A stretch of 64,000 nt of DNA, taken from positions 20,557 through 84,556 of the forward strand of contig JAFNVC010000002.1 in the NCBI GenBank assembly GCA_017379935.1, written 5' to 3'. Source of the stretch: Clostridia bacterium (lineage in GTDB: Bacteria; Bacillota; Clostridia; Oscillospirales; Acutalibacteraceae). Under the pieces are notes generated by a model, which did not search any database, was not told the origin of the DNA, and was given only the letters and a program-made list of their open reading frames with translations. The stretch's first letter is position 1. The number at the start of each line of letters is the position of its first letter. A program made the position numbers and the translations under genes. Of this stretch, positions 8,579-16,525 are shown in pieces.

Positions 8579-9976
8579 ATGAAAATTGCAGTTATCAACG
8601 GCAGTCCTAAAGGCAAATACAGCATTACACTCCAGCATATCAATTATCTTGAAAGAAAATATCCTGATCACCAATTCACTGTGCTTCATGCGGGTCAGAA
8701 AATCAAAGCGCTTGAAAAGGATTTTTCAAATGCGAAGGAATTGCTTGAATCCTCTGACGCGGTTCTCTTTTCATATCCCGTCTATACCTTTATTGCTCCG
8801 TCACAGCTTCACCGTTTTATCGAGCTTGTAAAGGCTAACGGAGTTAACCTTAAGGATAAGTATGCGACTCAGATTTCAACATCGAAGCACTTTTACGATA
8901 TAACTGCACACAAGTATATTGAGGAAAATTCTCTCGATATGGGTATGCGCTATATCCGCGGACTTTCTGCTGATATGGAGGATCTTCTTTTCGAAAAGGG
9001 CAGGGAGGATGCAGAAAAATTCTTTGACCGCTTCCTCTGGGCGGTGAACGAAGAAGTTTATACGTCCTCATCCGAAAAAACATCCGATTATATTCCCGTG
9101 CCCGCAACGTCGGCACAGCAGAATCCCTCACAAAAGACCGATAAGGACGTCCTTATCCTTACGGATGAAACGGATCCTTCATCATCCTTATCCTCGATGA
9201 TTGAACGCTTCAGAGCTGTTTTCGACTATAAGACAAGAGTGGTAAATATCTCCGAATATCCTCTTGCGGGCGGATGCTTAGGCTGCTTCCGCTGCGCCGT
9301 CAGTGAGAAGTGCGTCTATAAGGATAATTTTGACACCTTCCTTCGCGAGAATATACAGAAGGCGGATGCTATTGTTTATGCTTTTACGATTTCCGACCAT
9401 TCAATGGGCTCACGCTTCAAGATGTATGATGACAGAAATTTCTGCAACGGTCACAGAACGGTAACCGTAGGTATGCCTGTCGGCTATCTCGTTTCGGGTA
9501 ACTATTCCGAGGAGAATAATGTCAGCACGGTCATTGAAGCACGAAGCGAAACGGGCGGCAACTTCCTTGCAGGTGTTGCCACGGATGAGCACGATACCGA
9601 TAAGCAGATTGATACGCTTGCAAAGTCACTTGCTTTTGCGCTCGAAACAAAGCACACCGCTCCCGCTAATTTCTGGGGTGTCGGCGGAATGAAAATCTTC
9701 CGCGACCTTATTTATCAGATGCGCGGAATGATGAGAGCGGACCACAAATTCTACAAGAAGCAGGGTATCTACGATTTCCCGCAGAAGAATAAGGGCAGAG
9801 CGATGCTTATGTACGCTGTCGGTGCAATGCTTTCAAGTGAAAAAATTCTCTCAAAAATGGGTAACAGAATGAATGAAGGTATGCTGATGCCCTATGAGCA
9901 GCTGTTCAGAAAAATGGATGCGGAGAATCCTCCGAAAAAAATCACAGCCGCCGAAAAGGAAGCCGTGACGAAATAA
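8579..9976 (+). CDS. NAD(P)H-dependent FMN reductase, tandem flavodoxin-like fusion
   Basis: 465 residues from the ATG at 8579 (AAAGGA eight bases upstream; the ATG at 8570 overlaps that site). Domain 1 (1 to about 155) is flavodoxin-like: KIAVINGSPKG, then AVLFSYPVYTF. Domain 2 (about 190 to 370) is another flavodoxin-like fold of the iron-sulfur flavoprotein kind: GGCLGCFRCAVSEKCVYKD supplies four clustered cysteines and AIVYAFTISDHSMGS is the FMN loop. A Lys-rich helical tail follows. It presumably passes electrons between a nicotinamide donor and a small acceptor; the substrate is unknown. Single gene, terminated by a hairpin shared with pflA. Confidence 0.7.
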   Translation: MKIAVINGSPKGKYSITLQHINYLERKYPDHQFTVLHAGQKIKALEKDFSNAKELLESSDAVLFSYPVYTFIAPSQLHRFIELVKANGVNLKDKYATQISTSKHFYDITAHKYIEENSLDMGMRYIRGLSADMEDLLFEKGREDAEKFFDRFLWAVNEEVYTSSSEKTSDYIPVPATSAQQNPSQKTDKDVLILTDETDPSSSLSSMIERFRAVFDYKTRVVNISEYPLAGGCLGCFRCAVSEKCVYKDNFDTFLRENIQKADAIVYAFTISDHSMGSRFKMYDDRNFCNGHRTVTVGMPVGYLVSGNYSEENNVSTVIEARSETGGNFLAGVATDEHDTDKQIDTLAKSLAFALETKHTAPANFWGVGGMKIFRDLIYQMRGMMRADHKFYKKQGIYDFPQKNKGRAMLMYAVGAMLSSEKILSKMGNRMNEGMLMPYEQLFRKMDAENPPKKITAAEKEAVTK

Positions 9977-9982
9977 TACAAC

Positions 9983-10012
9983 AAAACCAACGACGAGTCC
10001 GCCGTTGGTTTT
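9983..10012. terminator. Bidirectional terminator between the FMN reductase and pflA
   Basis: AAAACCAACG pairs with CGTTGGTTTT, followed by ATCTTTTT on the plus strand. Confidence 0.75.
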
Positions 10013-10018
10013 ATCTTT

Positions 10019-10711
10019 TTATAACATGTTTTTCAGCTCATCCATCTGTTCCTTCGTCGGCTCGGGTGTATCTGCCAGAGGGAAGGGGATGCCGAGATTA
10101 TTATATTTTGTTTCGCACATCTTTCTGAAGGCGAGAAGCTCAACTGAATCAACACAACTGTGAGAATCACGGATAGCCTTTAATTTTTCAACGCTTTCGT
10201 CCGTATCATTGAGTGTCGGAATAATAACCTGCCTGAGAGTTGTCGGAATTTGCACTGTGTCAAGGTAATCGAGAAATTCAAGCACGGGGGAGATGGAGCA
10301 ACCGACATTTTCGAGATAATCTGCATCGTTTGTGTACTTGATATCGAGCAGAACTCTGTCAGTGACCTCGAGAAGCTTCTTTACATCATCGTTCATTACC
10401 GAGCCTGATGTATCAAGACAGGTGTTGATACCGTTTGCTCTGCAAAGCTCAAACAGCCTTGCAACCTCATCAGCCTGAAGGAGCGGCTCACCGCCGGAAA
10501 CCGTGATTCCGCCGTCCGTACCGAAATATTCCTTATATCTTTCAACGCGCGTTGCGATTTCCTCGGCAGACATATCCTTGCCGTCTGTCATCTTCCACGT
10601 GTCGGGATTGTGACAGCACTTGCACCTTAAGTGACAGCCCTGCACGAAAACCACAAAGCGAACACCGGGACCGTCAAGCGTGCCGAGCGACTGTATCGAA
10701 TGTACCTTCAT
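10019..10711 (-). CDS. pflA: Pyruvate formate-lyase activating enzyme
   Basis: 230 residues. A radical SAM enzyme that uses a [4Fe-4S] cluster and S-adenosylmethionine to put the glycyl radical on PflB. The motif GCHLRCKCCHNPDTW carries the CxxxCxxC cluster ligands at about residues 26-33; GTLDGPGVRFVVFVQ before it and GGITVSGGEPLLQ (SAM-binding) after it are typical of PflA. The length (230) is the short form with no extra ferredoxin clusters. It lies two bases downstream of pflB on the same strand, so the two are one operon under the ZTP riboswitch. Confidence 0.95.
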   Translation of the reverse strand: MKVHSIQSLGTLDGPGVRFVVFVQGCHLRCKCCHNPDTWKMTDGKDMSAEEIATRVERYKEYFGTDGGITVSGGEPLLQADEVARLFELCRANGINTCLDTSGSVMNDDVKKLLEVTDRVLLDIKYTNDADYLENVGCSISPVLEFLDYLDTVQIPTTLRQVIIPTLNDTDESVEKLKAIRDSHSCVDSVELLAFRKMCETKYNNLGIPFPLADTPEPTKEQMDELKNML

Positions 10712-10713
10712 CG

Positions 10714-12945
10714 TTACATAGCCTCGTGGAATGTACGGCTGATAACCTCTCTCTGCTGCTCGCGTGAAAGCTTGTTGAAGTTAACCGCATAGCCTGAAAC
10801 GCGGATTGTAAGGTTAGGATATTCCTCGGGATTCTCGTAAGCCTTAAGAAGTGTCTCACGGTTCATAACGTTTACGTTGATGTGATGTGCCATCTTTGCA
10901 AAGTATCCGTCAAGGATTGATACAAGATTCGTGCATCTTTCATCCTCATTTGCGCCGAGAGTGTCGGGCGTGATTGAGAATGTGTTGGAAACGCCGTCAC
11001 GGCAATCGTCGTAGCTGATTTTAGCAACGGAGTTGAGTGAAGCAAGTGCACCGTTTTCCTCGCGGTTGTGCATCGGGTTTGCACCGGGAGCGAAGGGCTC
11101 GCCGTCACCTCTGCCGTCGGGAGTAGCGGCTGTGTTCTTACCGTACATAACGTTTGATGTGATTGTAAGCACAGAAAGAGTGTGGATAGCGTTTCTGTAT
11201 GTCGGAGTCTTGCGAAGCTCCGTGATAACTCTGTGAGCCATATCCTTAGCGATAAGGTCAACTCTGTCGTCATCGTTACCGAATTTCGGGAAATCTCCGA
11301 TAGTTTCGAAGCCCTCGATATATCCGTTGGAATTTCTGATCGGGCGAACCTTTGCGTACTTGATAGCAGAAAGTGAGTCGGCAACAACCGAAAGACCTGC
11401 GATACCGAAAGCCATAAAGCGCTCAACGTCAGTATCGTGAAGAGCCATCTGTGTCTTTTCGTAAGCGTATTTGTCGTGCATATAATGAATAACATTCATC
11501 GTGTTGACGTAAAGATGCATCAGCCATTCAATATACTTGTCAAAACGCTTCATAACCGCATCAAAATCAAGGCTTGTTCCCTCAATAACGCTCATCTGCG
11601 GGCCGATGTGCATTTCGCTTGATGTATCGTAACCGCCGTTGAGTGCGATAAGAAGAAGCTTTGCGAGGTTACAGCGTGCGCCGAAGAACTGCATCTGCTT
11701 GCCGAGCTTCATTGCAGAAACACAGCATGCGATTGCATAATCGTCGCCGTAAATCGGACGCATAAGATCGTCGTTTTCGTACTGTATTGAGTCCGTGTCA
11801 ACAGAAACCTTTGCGCAGAAGCGCTTGAAGCCCTCGGGGAGCTGAGTTGACCAGAGAATTGTGATATTAGGCTCGGGAGATGAGCCGAGAGTGTAGAGTG
11901 TGTTGAGAAGACGGAAGCTGTTCTTGGTAACAAGGCTTCTGCCATCCTCTCCCATGCCGCCGACAGCCTCTGTGATCCACATCGGGTCGCCGCCGAAAAG
12001 CTCGTTGTATTCCTGTGTTCTGAGGTGGCGCGCAACGCGGAGCTTGATTACGAAATCGTCCATAAGCTCCTGTGCCTCTTCTTCTGTAAGAACACCGTTT
12101 GCGATGTCTCGCTCAATGTAAATGTCGAAGAAGGTGCTGACTCTGCCGAGTGACATAGCCGCGCCGTTCTGCTCCTTGATAGATGCAAGATATGCGAAAT
12201 ATGTCCACTGAATAGCCTCTCGTGCATTCTTTGCAGGCTCGGAGATATCATAGCCGTACATAGCAGCCATTTCCTTCATAAAGCCGAGGAAGGTGATCTG
12301 CTGGAAAAGCTCCTCTGTCTGACGCGTTGTCTCCTGATTGAAGTTGCCGTTAGCCATATTAGCCTTATCAATCTTTTTAGCGGCTATAAGGCGGTCAACG
12401 CCGTAAAGTGCAACTCTTCTGTAATCGCCGATGATTCTGCCTCTGCCGTAAGCGTCGGGAAGACCTGTGATAACGTGCGAGCGTCTGGCGGCGCGCATCT
12501 CATCAGTATATGCACGGAAAACACCGTCATTGTGAGTGGTGCGGTACATAAAGCCCTCTTCAACCTTGTCGCTGAGCTTGTAGCCGTAAGCCGCACAGGC
12601 CTGACGTACCATTCTGATACCGCCAAAGGGATTGACACCTCTTTTAAGAGGTGCATCCGTCTGCAGACCGACGATTATCTCGTTTTCTTTATCAATATAT
12701 CCGGGGATATAGCTTGTGAGTGATGAAGCGTGCTCTGTATCAATATCAAGAACACCGCCCCTTGCGCGCTCAAGTCTGAAAAGCTCCTGAACCTTGCCCA
12801 TAAGCCGGTCAGTACGCTCAGTTGCCTGTGCGAGGAAGCTTTCGTCACCGCGATATTCCTTATAGTTGTTCTGGATAAAGTCACGGACATTGATTTCGTC
12901 CTGCCATACTCCACCGTTAAATCCGTTCCAATTTTCGTGTACCAT
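10714..12945 (-). CDS. pflB: Formate C-acetyltransferase (pyruvate formate-lyase)
   Basis: 743 residues from the ATG at 12945, which has AAGGAG nine bases upstream; a TTG at 12954 lies too close to the site. Converts pyruvate and CoA to acetyl-CoA and formate under anaerobic conditions. The active-site Cys-Cys pair is in [15 protein letters not shown] and the glycyl-radical loop is RVSGYAVNF near the C-terminus, both intact. The length equals the usual PflB. Expression is probably controlled by the ZTP riboswitch upstream, which links formate production to the state of the 10-formyl-tetrahydrofolate pool. Followed directly by pflA. Confidence 0.97.
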   Translation of the reverse strand: MVHENWNGFNGGVWQDEINVRDFIQNNYKEYRGDESFLAQATERTDRLMGKVQELFRLERARGGVLDIDTEHASSLTSYIPGYIDKENEIIVGLQTDAPLKRGVNPFGGIRMVRQACAAYGYKLSDKVEEGFMYRTTHNDGVFRAYTDEMRAARRSHVITGLPDAYGRGRIIGDYRRVALYGVDRLIAAKKIDKANMANGNFNQETTRQTEELFQQITFLGFMKEMAAMYGYDISEPAKNAREAIQWTYFAYLASIKEQNGAAMSLGRVSTFFDIYIERDIANGVLTEEEAQELMDDFVIKLRVARHLRTQEYNELFGGDPMWITEAVGGMGEDGRSLVTKNSFRLLNTLYTLGSSPEPNITILWSTQLPEGFKRFCAKVSVDTDSIQYENDDLMRPIYGDDYAIACCVSAMKLGKQMQFFGARCNLAKLLLIALNGGYDTSSEMHIGPQMSVIEGTSLDFDAVMKRFDKYIEWLMHLYVNTMNVIHYMHDKYAYEKTQMALHDTDVERFMAFGIAGLSVVADSLSAIKYAKVRPIRNSNGYIEGFETIGDFPKFGNDDDRVDLIAKDMAHRVITELRKTPTYRNAIHTLSVLTITSNVMYGKNTAATPDGRGDGEPFAPGANPMHNREENGALASLNSVAKISYDDCRDGVSNTFSITPDTLGANEDERCTNLVSILDGYFAKMAHHINVNVMNRETLLKAYENPEEYPNLTIRVSGYAVNFNKLSREQQREVISRTFHEAM

Positions 12946-13022
12946 AATTATCAACTCCTTATAAAAGCAACCACTTCTTCGTCCCGTGTCAGGGGAGATG
13001 TCACGAAGTGTCAGAGGGTTTT

Positions 13023-13063
13023 AAAACAAAACTGGGCAAATCAGCGTTAACTGACTTGCCCAG
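13023..13063 (-). terminator. Riboswitch expression-platform terminator before pflB
   Basis: On the minus strand CTGGGCAAGTCAG pairs with CTGATTTGCCCAG (one G-U), followed by TTTTGTTTT. The first arm overlaps the conserved CTGGGC end of the ZTP aptamer, so ligand binding and termination are mutually exclusive. Confidence 0.85.
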
Positions 13064-13127
13064 ACGGTCGGCTGTTCGCCAATTGCATTCCCTTGCGGTA
13101 ATCCGCTGATCCGTCAGTCATGCAATG
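13057..13127 (-). promoter_or_regulatory. ZTP riboswitch (pfl motif)
   Basis: The minus-strand RNA reads CATGACTGACGG, a short stem-loop, CCGCAAGGGAATGC closing on GCAT, then GGCGAAC and CCGTCTGGGC. This follows the known ZTP/pfl aptamer pattern (GACUGGCG ... GGGGAGCG ... CCGCCUGGGC). These RNAs sense ZMP/ZTP, which build up when 10-formyl-tetrahydrofolate is short, and turn genes on by preventing a terminator. Placement before pflB is the context that gave the motif its name. Confidence 0.85.
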
Positions 13128-13144
13128 GTTTAATCTTTGTATTT

Positions 13145-13173
13145 ATTTTATTACTTTTTTATCAGTTTGTCAA
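13145..13173 (-). promoter_or_regulatory. Consensus promoter for the ZTP-pflB-pflA transcript
   Basis: On the minus strand TTGACA, a 17-base spacer and TAAAAT. The expected start is about 10-15 bases before the aptamer. Confidence 0.85.
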
Positions 13174-13230
13174 TCATACAACAGACAAAAAACGATGCGG
13201 TAATATATGTTTTTTTGTTTAAAAGCGTTA

Positions 13231-13956
13231 TCAGCTTCGTTTAAGAATGTTGTAAAGTGCAGGAAACATAGGTGACGGCTCGGTTACCTTGTCAATAAGC
13301 CTGCCCATAAGACTGATAACAGGTGAGTTGATTGCGGTTGTAACGAGCGTGCCGAGTCCTATGCTGTGAAATGAGGTGTAAGCGATTTTTGAAAAGTCAA
13401 AGTCTTTCAGGTCGCCGAAAAGCGTAACTGCGAGCAAAACCGAAACAGCAAGGAGGGTGATATCAAAGCTCCACTTGACTTTTTTGATGTCAAGTCTGAA
13501 GGATGCTGTCAGCTCAGCGACAAAAAGCTCGAAAACCTGAAGCGGCATATAAGTACGGAAGAAGCAGGCTACACCGAAAGCGGTAATGATGTCACCGATA
13601 ATCAGCATAATCCACCTGAGCCACACCTCGCTGAACTGAATATCACCGAGAAGCCATAAAAAGAAGTTCAGCGTGTAGCCGTAAAGCACGGCAACCGCAA
13701 AGGCGAGCAGATACTTCCAGCTGAATTTGCGCACAACAATGCAAAGAAGAATCAGCAGAATACCCTGAATGATGTATTCGGTTATGCCGACACTCAATTC
13801 AGGTAAAAGCCGTGCGACTGCCTCCTGAACAACGAAAGCAGGTGCCGCAATCATTGAAACACCAAGGTCAGCCTTACTGCATATAGCAACGCCGAGCGCG
13901 ACGAATACAATACCGAAAATCCATAATAATTCAGATGTTTTTTTAACTTTTTTCAT
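13231..13956 (-). CDS. YitT/YczE-like integral membrane protein (DUF6198 type)
   Basis: 241 residues from the ATG at 13956, preceded by AAAGGA; the longer frame to 14031 would run into the neighbouring gene's end. Five or more hydrophobic helices are visible, starting LLWIFGIVFVALGVAICSKA and including YLLAFAVAVLYGYTLNFFL. The early SKADLGVSMIAAPAFV segment is the signature of the YitT/YczE-type membrane family, which has no established transport substrate. The gene begins 22 bases after the MGMT-family gene, so they are probably co-transcribed. Function unknown. Confidence 0.7.
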   Translation of the reverse strand: MKKVKKTSELLWIFGIVFVALGVAICSKADLGVSMIAAPAFVVQEAVARLLPELSVGITEYIIQGILLILLCIVVRKFSWKYLLAFAVAVLYGYTLNFFLWLLGDIQFSEVWLRWIMLIIGDIITAFGVACFFRTYMPLQVFELFVAELTASFRLDIKKVKWSFDITLLAVSVLLAVTLFGDLKDFDFSKIAYTSFHSIGLGTLVTTAINSPVISLMGRLIDKVTEPSPMFPALYNILKRS

Positions 13957-13978
13957 TTTAAAATCCTTTTCTGTAATC

Positions 13979-14287
13979 TTATTGCGGCTTCCACAAATAC
14001 TTGTTAAGGTCAATATGACCGTCAGCTTCAAAAATTATTCCCTCTGCTTCAAGCATCTGCCGCTGAATGTCACCGCCGCCGAACGCGAAGCTCTCTGCGG
14101 TTCTGCCCTCGCGGTTGACAACTCTGTGGCAGGGGATAACGCCGGGCGCGGGATTGACGTGCAGCGCATACCCTACGATCCTTGCCCACCGAGGATTTCC
14201 CGCAAGCATAGCTACCTGACCATACGTCGCAACCTTGCCTTCGGGTATATTGCAAACAACCTCGTAGATTTTTTCGAAAACTGTCAT
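13979..14287 (-). CDS. MGMT-family DNA-alkyl repair protein (C-terminal domain only)
   Basis: 102 residues, ATG at 14287 after AAGGTGAATTT. It consists only of the DNA-binding/catalytic domain of O6-alkylguanine-DNA alkyltransferases. The active-site loop reads PCHRVV, so the acceptor cysteine is kept, unlike the tryptophan of alkyltransferase-like proteins. KVATYGQVAMLAGNPRWAR matches the helix-turn-helix and arginine finger region. The N-terminal domain of Ada/Ogt is absent, which is common for short bacterial members. It may repair alkylated guanine directly or flag lesions for nucleotide excision repair. It lies between the MaoC gene and the YitT-like gene on the same strand. Confidence 0.85.
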   Translation of the reverse strand: MTVFEKIYEVVCNIPEGKVATYGQVAMLAGNPRWARIVGYALHVNPAPGVIPCHRVVNREGRTAESFAFGGGDIQRQMLEAEGIIFEADGHIDLNKYLWKPQ

Positions 14288-14340
14288 AAATTCACCTTAT
14301 CTGATGTATTGGCGGTCAGCGTTGCAGGGATTGATTATTC

Positions 14341-14772
14341 TTACGTTGTACGGCATTTTACGATAGCTTCGGTAACGTTAGTTAAAATGAGTTCACCGTT
14401 TTGGTTGAAAACGTCAAAGGAAACCTCGACGATACCGTTTCGGTCGCTTCTTTTTGTAAGATTTGTAACGGTTGCTGTACCTGTGAGGATGTCGTCGGGA
14501 TAAACGGGCTTTATCCATTCGATTTTTGTGGATTTTCCTGCCAGAAGCTCCTTGCCGAAAAAATCCACCTCGAGATATTTTGCCCAGACTGACATAAAAG
14601 ACATTACTCCCGGTGCAATAAGTCCGCCGAATGGAGTACTTTTAGCATATTCCTCATCTGTATGTAACGGAATGTTGTCGTAGTCGCGCGCAAACTCAAG
14701 CATTTTTTCTTTTCCTATAACTACGGGAGCGGTCTCAACCGACATCCCGATCCTGATGTCATCAAAATACAT
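14341..14772 (-). CDS. MaoC-like hot-dog dehydratase
   Basis: 143 residues from the ATG at 14772 with AAAGGTGAT upstream. A single hot-dog domain of the MaoC/(R)-specific enoyl-CoA hydratase family. FARDYDNIPLHTDEEYAKSTPFGGLIAPG contains the conserved Asp and His of the hydratase site (NPLHxD-type) and the following GG. These enzymes add water to trans-2-enoyl-CoA or related thioesters; some members have other acyl substrates. No fatty-acid genes are nearby to fix the pathway. Confidence 0.8.
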   Translation of the reverse strand: MYFDDIRIGMSVETAPVVIGKEKMLEFARDYDNIPLHTDEEYAKSTPFGGLIAPGVMSFMSVWAKYLEVDFFGKELLAGKSTKIEWIKPVYPDDILTGTATVTNLTKRSDRNGIVEVSFDVFNQNGELILTNVTEAIVKCRTT

Positions 14773-14853
14773 AGTATCACCTTTGGTCAATTATAGCATA
14801 ATTGATGTGGATTTTCAATGATTAGCCGGTCTGAATAAAAAATCGACAGACCG

Positions 14854-14916
14854 ATTCACTCGCCGTAAGGCGGATTTCATTAAAAAACGACGTGTCGAAA
14901 CACGTCGTTTTTTCTG
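14854..14916. repeat. Hairpin repeat unit plus second copy of the tRNA-Ser terminator
   Basis: ATTCACT, the small palindrome CGCC-GTAA-GGCG and GATTTCAT (14854-14880) are followed by a 32-base palindrome (14882-14913: 14-bp arms, loop CGAA) and CTG. The last 35 bases (14882-14916) are identical to 15777-15811 beside tRNA-Ser. The unit resembles one element of the array at 15598-15767. Confidence 0.75.
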
Positions 14917-14942
14917 AAGACTGACCCTAATTTTGATACAAA

Positions 14943-14971
14943 TGCACCCCCTTTTGAAGCAAGGGGGTGCA
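14943..14971 (-). terminator. Hairpin terminator downstream of the 157-residue protein
   Basis: GCACCCCCTT and AAGGGGGTGC form a strong stem; on the minus strand TTTGTATC follows. A further GGGGGTGCA at 14983 could form an alternative hairpin. Confidence 0.55.
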
Positions 14972-15002
14972 AAATCATTTTAGGGGGTGCAAACAATTGC
15001 GG

Positions 15003-15476
15003 TCAATTAAGATATTTACTGAAAAACTGTTTTGTTTCGGGAACACATATAACCTTAAACATATATTTACCGCCATTGCCTCTAAAAACAATGTAAGTAC
15101 AGCCAGCATTACTGTATCGGTAGCCGCGCACTCGAATTGAATAACCAATCAGAATTTCTGCGGTTTCAATTTCGCACATCGAAAACGTTTTTTCTTTTTT
15201 GACACCGAAATAGTAATCTGTAACAGAAACCACATCGTCAACGATTTCAACAAAAGCTTTATCCATGTCCTTTTGTGATATTGCAATTAGTATTGCAAGC
15301 ACCAATACAGTAGTAAGTATCACAACGGCAGGCATAACGCTTTCTATATACAAGGAACATACGATGGCCATAAAAAGAAATAATGAAATTATCAAACCAA
15401 AACTAATCGTAAGCATAATCTTAAGAGATTTCTTAGTTTCGATTTTTGGTGTTCTATTGTGGGTGTTAAACCTCAT
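15003..15476 (-). CDS. Hypothetical two-helix membrane protein with possible PH-like domain
   Basis: 157 residues, ATG at 15476 after GAGGTGATATT. Two adjacent hydrophobic helices (about 20-67: IMLTISFGLIISLFLFMAIV and MPAVVILTTVLVLAILIAIS) are followed by a soluble beta-rich region (FVEIVDDVVSVTDYYFGVKKEKTF, then YIVFRGNGGKYMFKV) that looks like the small bacterial PH-like domains found after twin helices. No family was recognised. The gene is more AT-rich than its neighbours and lies between two copies of a 35-bp tRNA-terminator repeat, which suggests it may have arrived as part of a small insertion. Function unknown. Confidence 0.6.
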   Translation of the reverse strand: MRFNTHNRTPKIETKKSLKIMLTISFGLIISLFLFMAIVCSLYIESVMPAVVILTTVLVLAILIAISQKDMDKAFVEIVDDVVSVTDYYFGVKKEKTFSMCEIETAEILIGYSIRVRGYRYSNAGCTYIVFRGNGGKYMFKVICVPETKQFFSKYLN

Positions 15477-15597
15477 AATATCACCTCTTTATCTATAAAT
15501 ATAGCATATTTCCTTCTGTAATTCAACAATTACACTTATAAATCAACGATTATGGTTGTAATTTAACGATAACCTGTATTATAACGATTTGAACTCA

Positions 15598-15767
15598 GTG
15601 AAATATTTGCCTTGCGGCAAATGTGAAATAATTCACTTCGTGAATTGTGAAATTTGATGCTACGCATCAAGTGAAATGAAATAAATCCACACACGCCCGT
15701 AGGCATTTCACATTGCGAAGCAATATTTCACACGCACAGCGTATTTCACAAATCCCGCAAGGGATTT
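15598..15767. repeat. Array of seven different small palindromes separated by GTGAAAT / ATTTCAC
   Basis: GTGAAAT at 15598, 15623, 15647 and 15671, then ATTTCAC at 15705, 15725 and 15743. Between them lie palindromes with unrelated stems: ATTTGCC/GGCAAAT, AATTCAC/GTGAATT, TTGATGC/GCATCAA, GCC/GGC, ATTGC/GCAAT, ACGC/GCGT and AAATCCC/GGGATTT, with 3-4 base loops. The separators invert halfway, so the whole array is also roughly symmetric. The remaining sequence between 15477 and 15597 is AT-rich and shows no gene. Confidence 0.8.
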
Positions 15768-15776
15768 ATTTCGTTG

Positions 15777-15808
15777 AAAAAACGACGTGTCGAAACACGT
15801 CGTTTTTT
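15777..15808 (-). terminator. Terminator of tRNA-Ser
   Basis: A 32-base palindrome with 14-bp arms, loop of four, and T6 on the minus strand, starting one base after the tRNA CCA end. Confidence 0.85.
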
Positions 15809-15809
15809 C

Positions 15810-15898
15810 TGGCGGAAGCGGTGGGATTCGAACCCACGGTACCGTGAGGTACAACTGATTTCGAGTCAGTCCCGTTATGACCACTTCGATACGCTTCC
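15810..15898 (-). tRNA. tRNA-Ser (anticodon CGA)
   Basis: On the minus strand an 89-base class II tRNA. The acceptor GGAAGCG pairs with CGCTTCC, discriminator G, encoded CCA. The anticodon stem ACTGA/TCAGT closes the loop CTCGAAA (anticodon CGA, codon UCG). A long variable arm (TACC.../GGTA) and a T arm GTGGG-TTCGAAT-CCCAC follow, as required for serine tRNAs. Confidence 0.95.
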
Positions 15899-15928
15899 AT
15901 ATTCGGTTTTGCGTCAAAACGCTTGTAT

Positions 15929-15957
15929 ATTCTAGCAAAAAAAGCACGGGATGTCAA
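15929..15957 (-). promoter_or_regulatory. Promoter of tRNA-Ser
   Basis: TTGACA, 17-base spacer, TAGAAT on the minus strand, about 30 bases before the tRNA. Confidence 0.85.
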
Positions 15958-15977
15958 GATATTCATCGCTTTTAATA

Positions 15978-16006
15978 TTGATTTTATTATTAGAATTTGT
16001 TAGAAT
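15978..16006 (+). promoter_or_regulatory. Promoter of the three-gene flavin/iron-sulfur operon
   Basis: TTGATT at 15978-15983, 17-base spacer, TAGAAT at 16001-16006, about 28 bases before the first start codon. Confidence 0.7.
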
Positions 16007-16033
16007 ATCATTTATATTTTAGGAGGTCTTATT

Positions 16034-16522
16034 ATGTCTTGTTGTAATTGCAGAAAAAGTGATTTATCACTTGTAAAAGCTGTGCTTGATAAGTATGCCG
16101 GCGTTGACGGCAGTCTGATTACAATTTTACAGCACACTCAGGATATTTACGGCTATCTGCCTGTTGATGTTTTGTATCATATTGCAGAAAAAATCGGTTC
16201 AACACCTGCGAAGGTGATGGGCGTTGCTACGTTCTATTCGCAGTTCCGTCTCCAGCCTGTCGGCAAGTATCTTATTATGCTCTGTCAGGGCACGGCTTGC
16301 CACGTCAACGGCTCGGAGAAAATCGAAAAGGCGATCGTTGAGGAGCTTGGCATTTCCGACGGTGAAACAACCGCAGACGGTCTTTTTACTCTGAAAAACG
16401 TTGCCTGCCTCGGTTGCTGCAGTATTTCACCCGTTATGATGATTAACGACGAAACATACGGAAGTCTCACTCCCGATAAGACCAAGGAAATTTTGAGAAG
16501 CTTAAAAGAAAAGGAGGCGTGA
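16034..16522 (+). CDS. NuoE/HydC-like [2Fe-2S] subunit of a flavin transhydrogenase-like complex
   Basis: 162 residues, ATG at 16034 after AGGAGGT. Thioredoxin-like [2Fe-2S] subunit of the NuoE (24 kDa) family. The cluster ligands are visible as C84-x4-C89 (LCQGTACH) and C125-x3-C129 (ACLGCC). It passes electrons between the NuoF-like flavin subunit and other clusters. A short Cys-rich N-terminus (MSCCNCRKSD) is extra. First gene of a three-gene operon with the NuoF-like and NfnB-like genes (4-base and about 10-base gaps). No hydrogenase catalytic subunit or formate dehydrogenase is present, so the unit is better read as a transhydrogenase (Sporomusa-type, Stn-like) than as part of a hydrogenase; this is inferred from gene content. 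Confidence 0.85.
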   Translation: MSCCNCRKSDLSLVKAVLDKYAGVDGSLITILQHTQDIYGYLPVDVLYHIAEKIGSTPAKVMGVATFYSQFRLQPVGKYLIMLCQGTACHVNGSEKIEKAIVEELGISDGETTADGLFTLKNVACLGCCSISPVMMINDETYGSLTPDKTKEILRSLKEKEA

Positions 16523-16525
16523 GGA

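Noticed and set aside
13982-14503. Plus-strand frame of 173 codons across the MGMT and MaoC genes
   Set aside because: Antisense shadow; both minus-strand genes have clear motifs and ribosome binding sites.
15598-15767. Possible CRISPR array in the palindrome repeats
   Set aside because: Repeats are only seven bases, flip orientation, and the spaces are palindromes; no cas gene is near.
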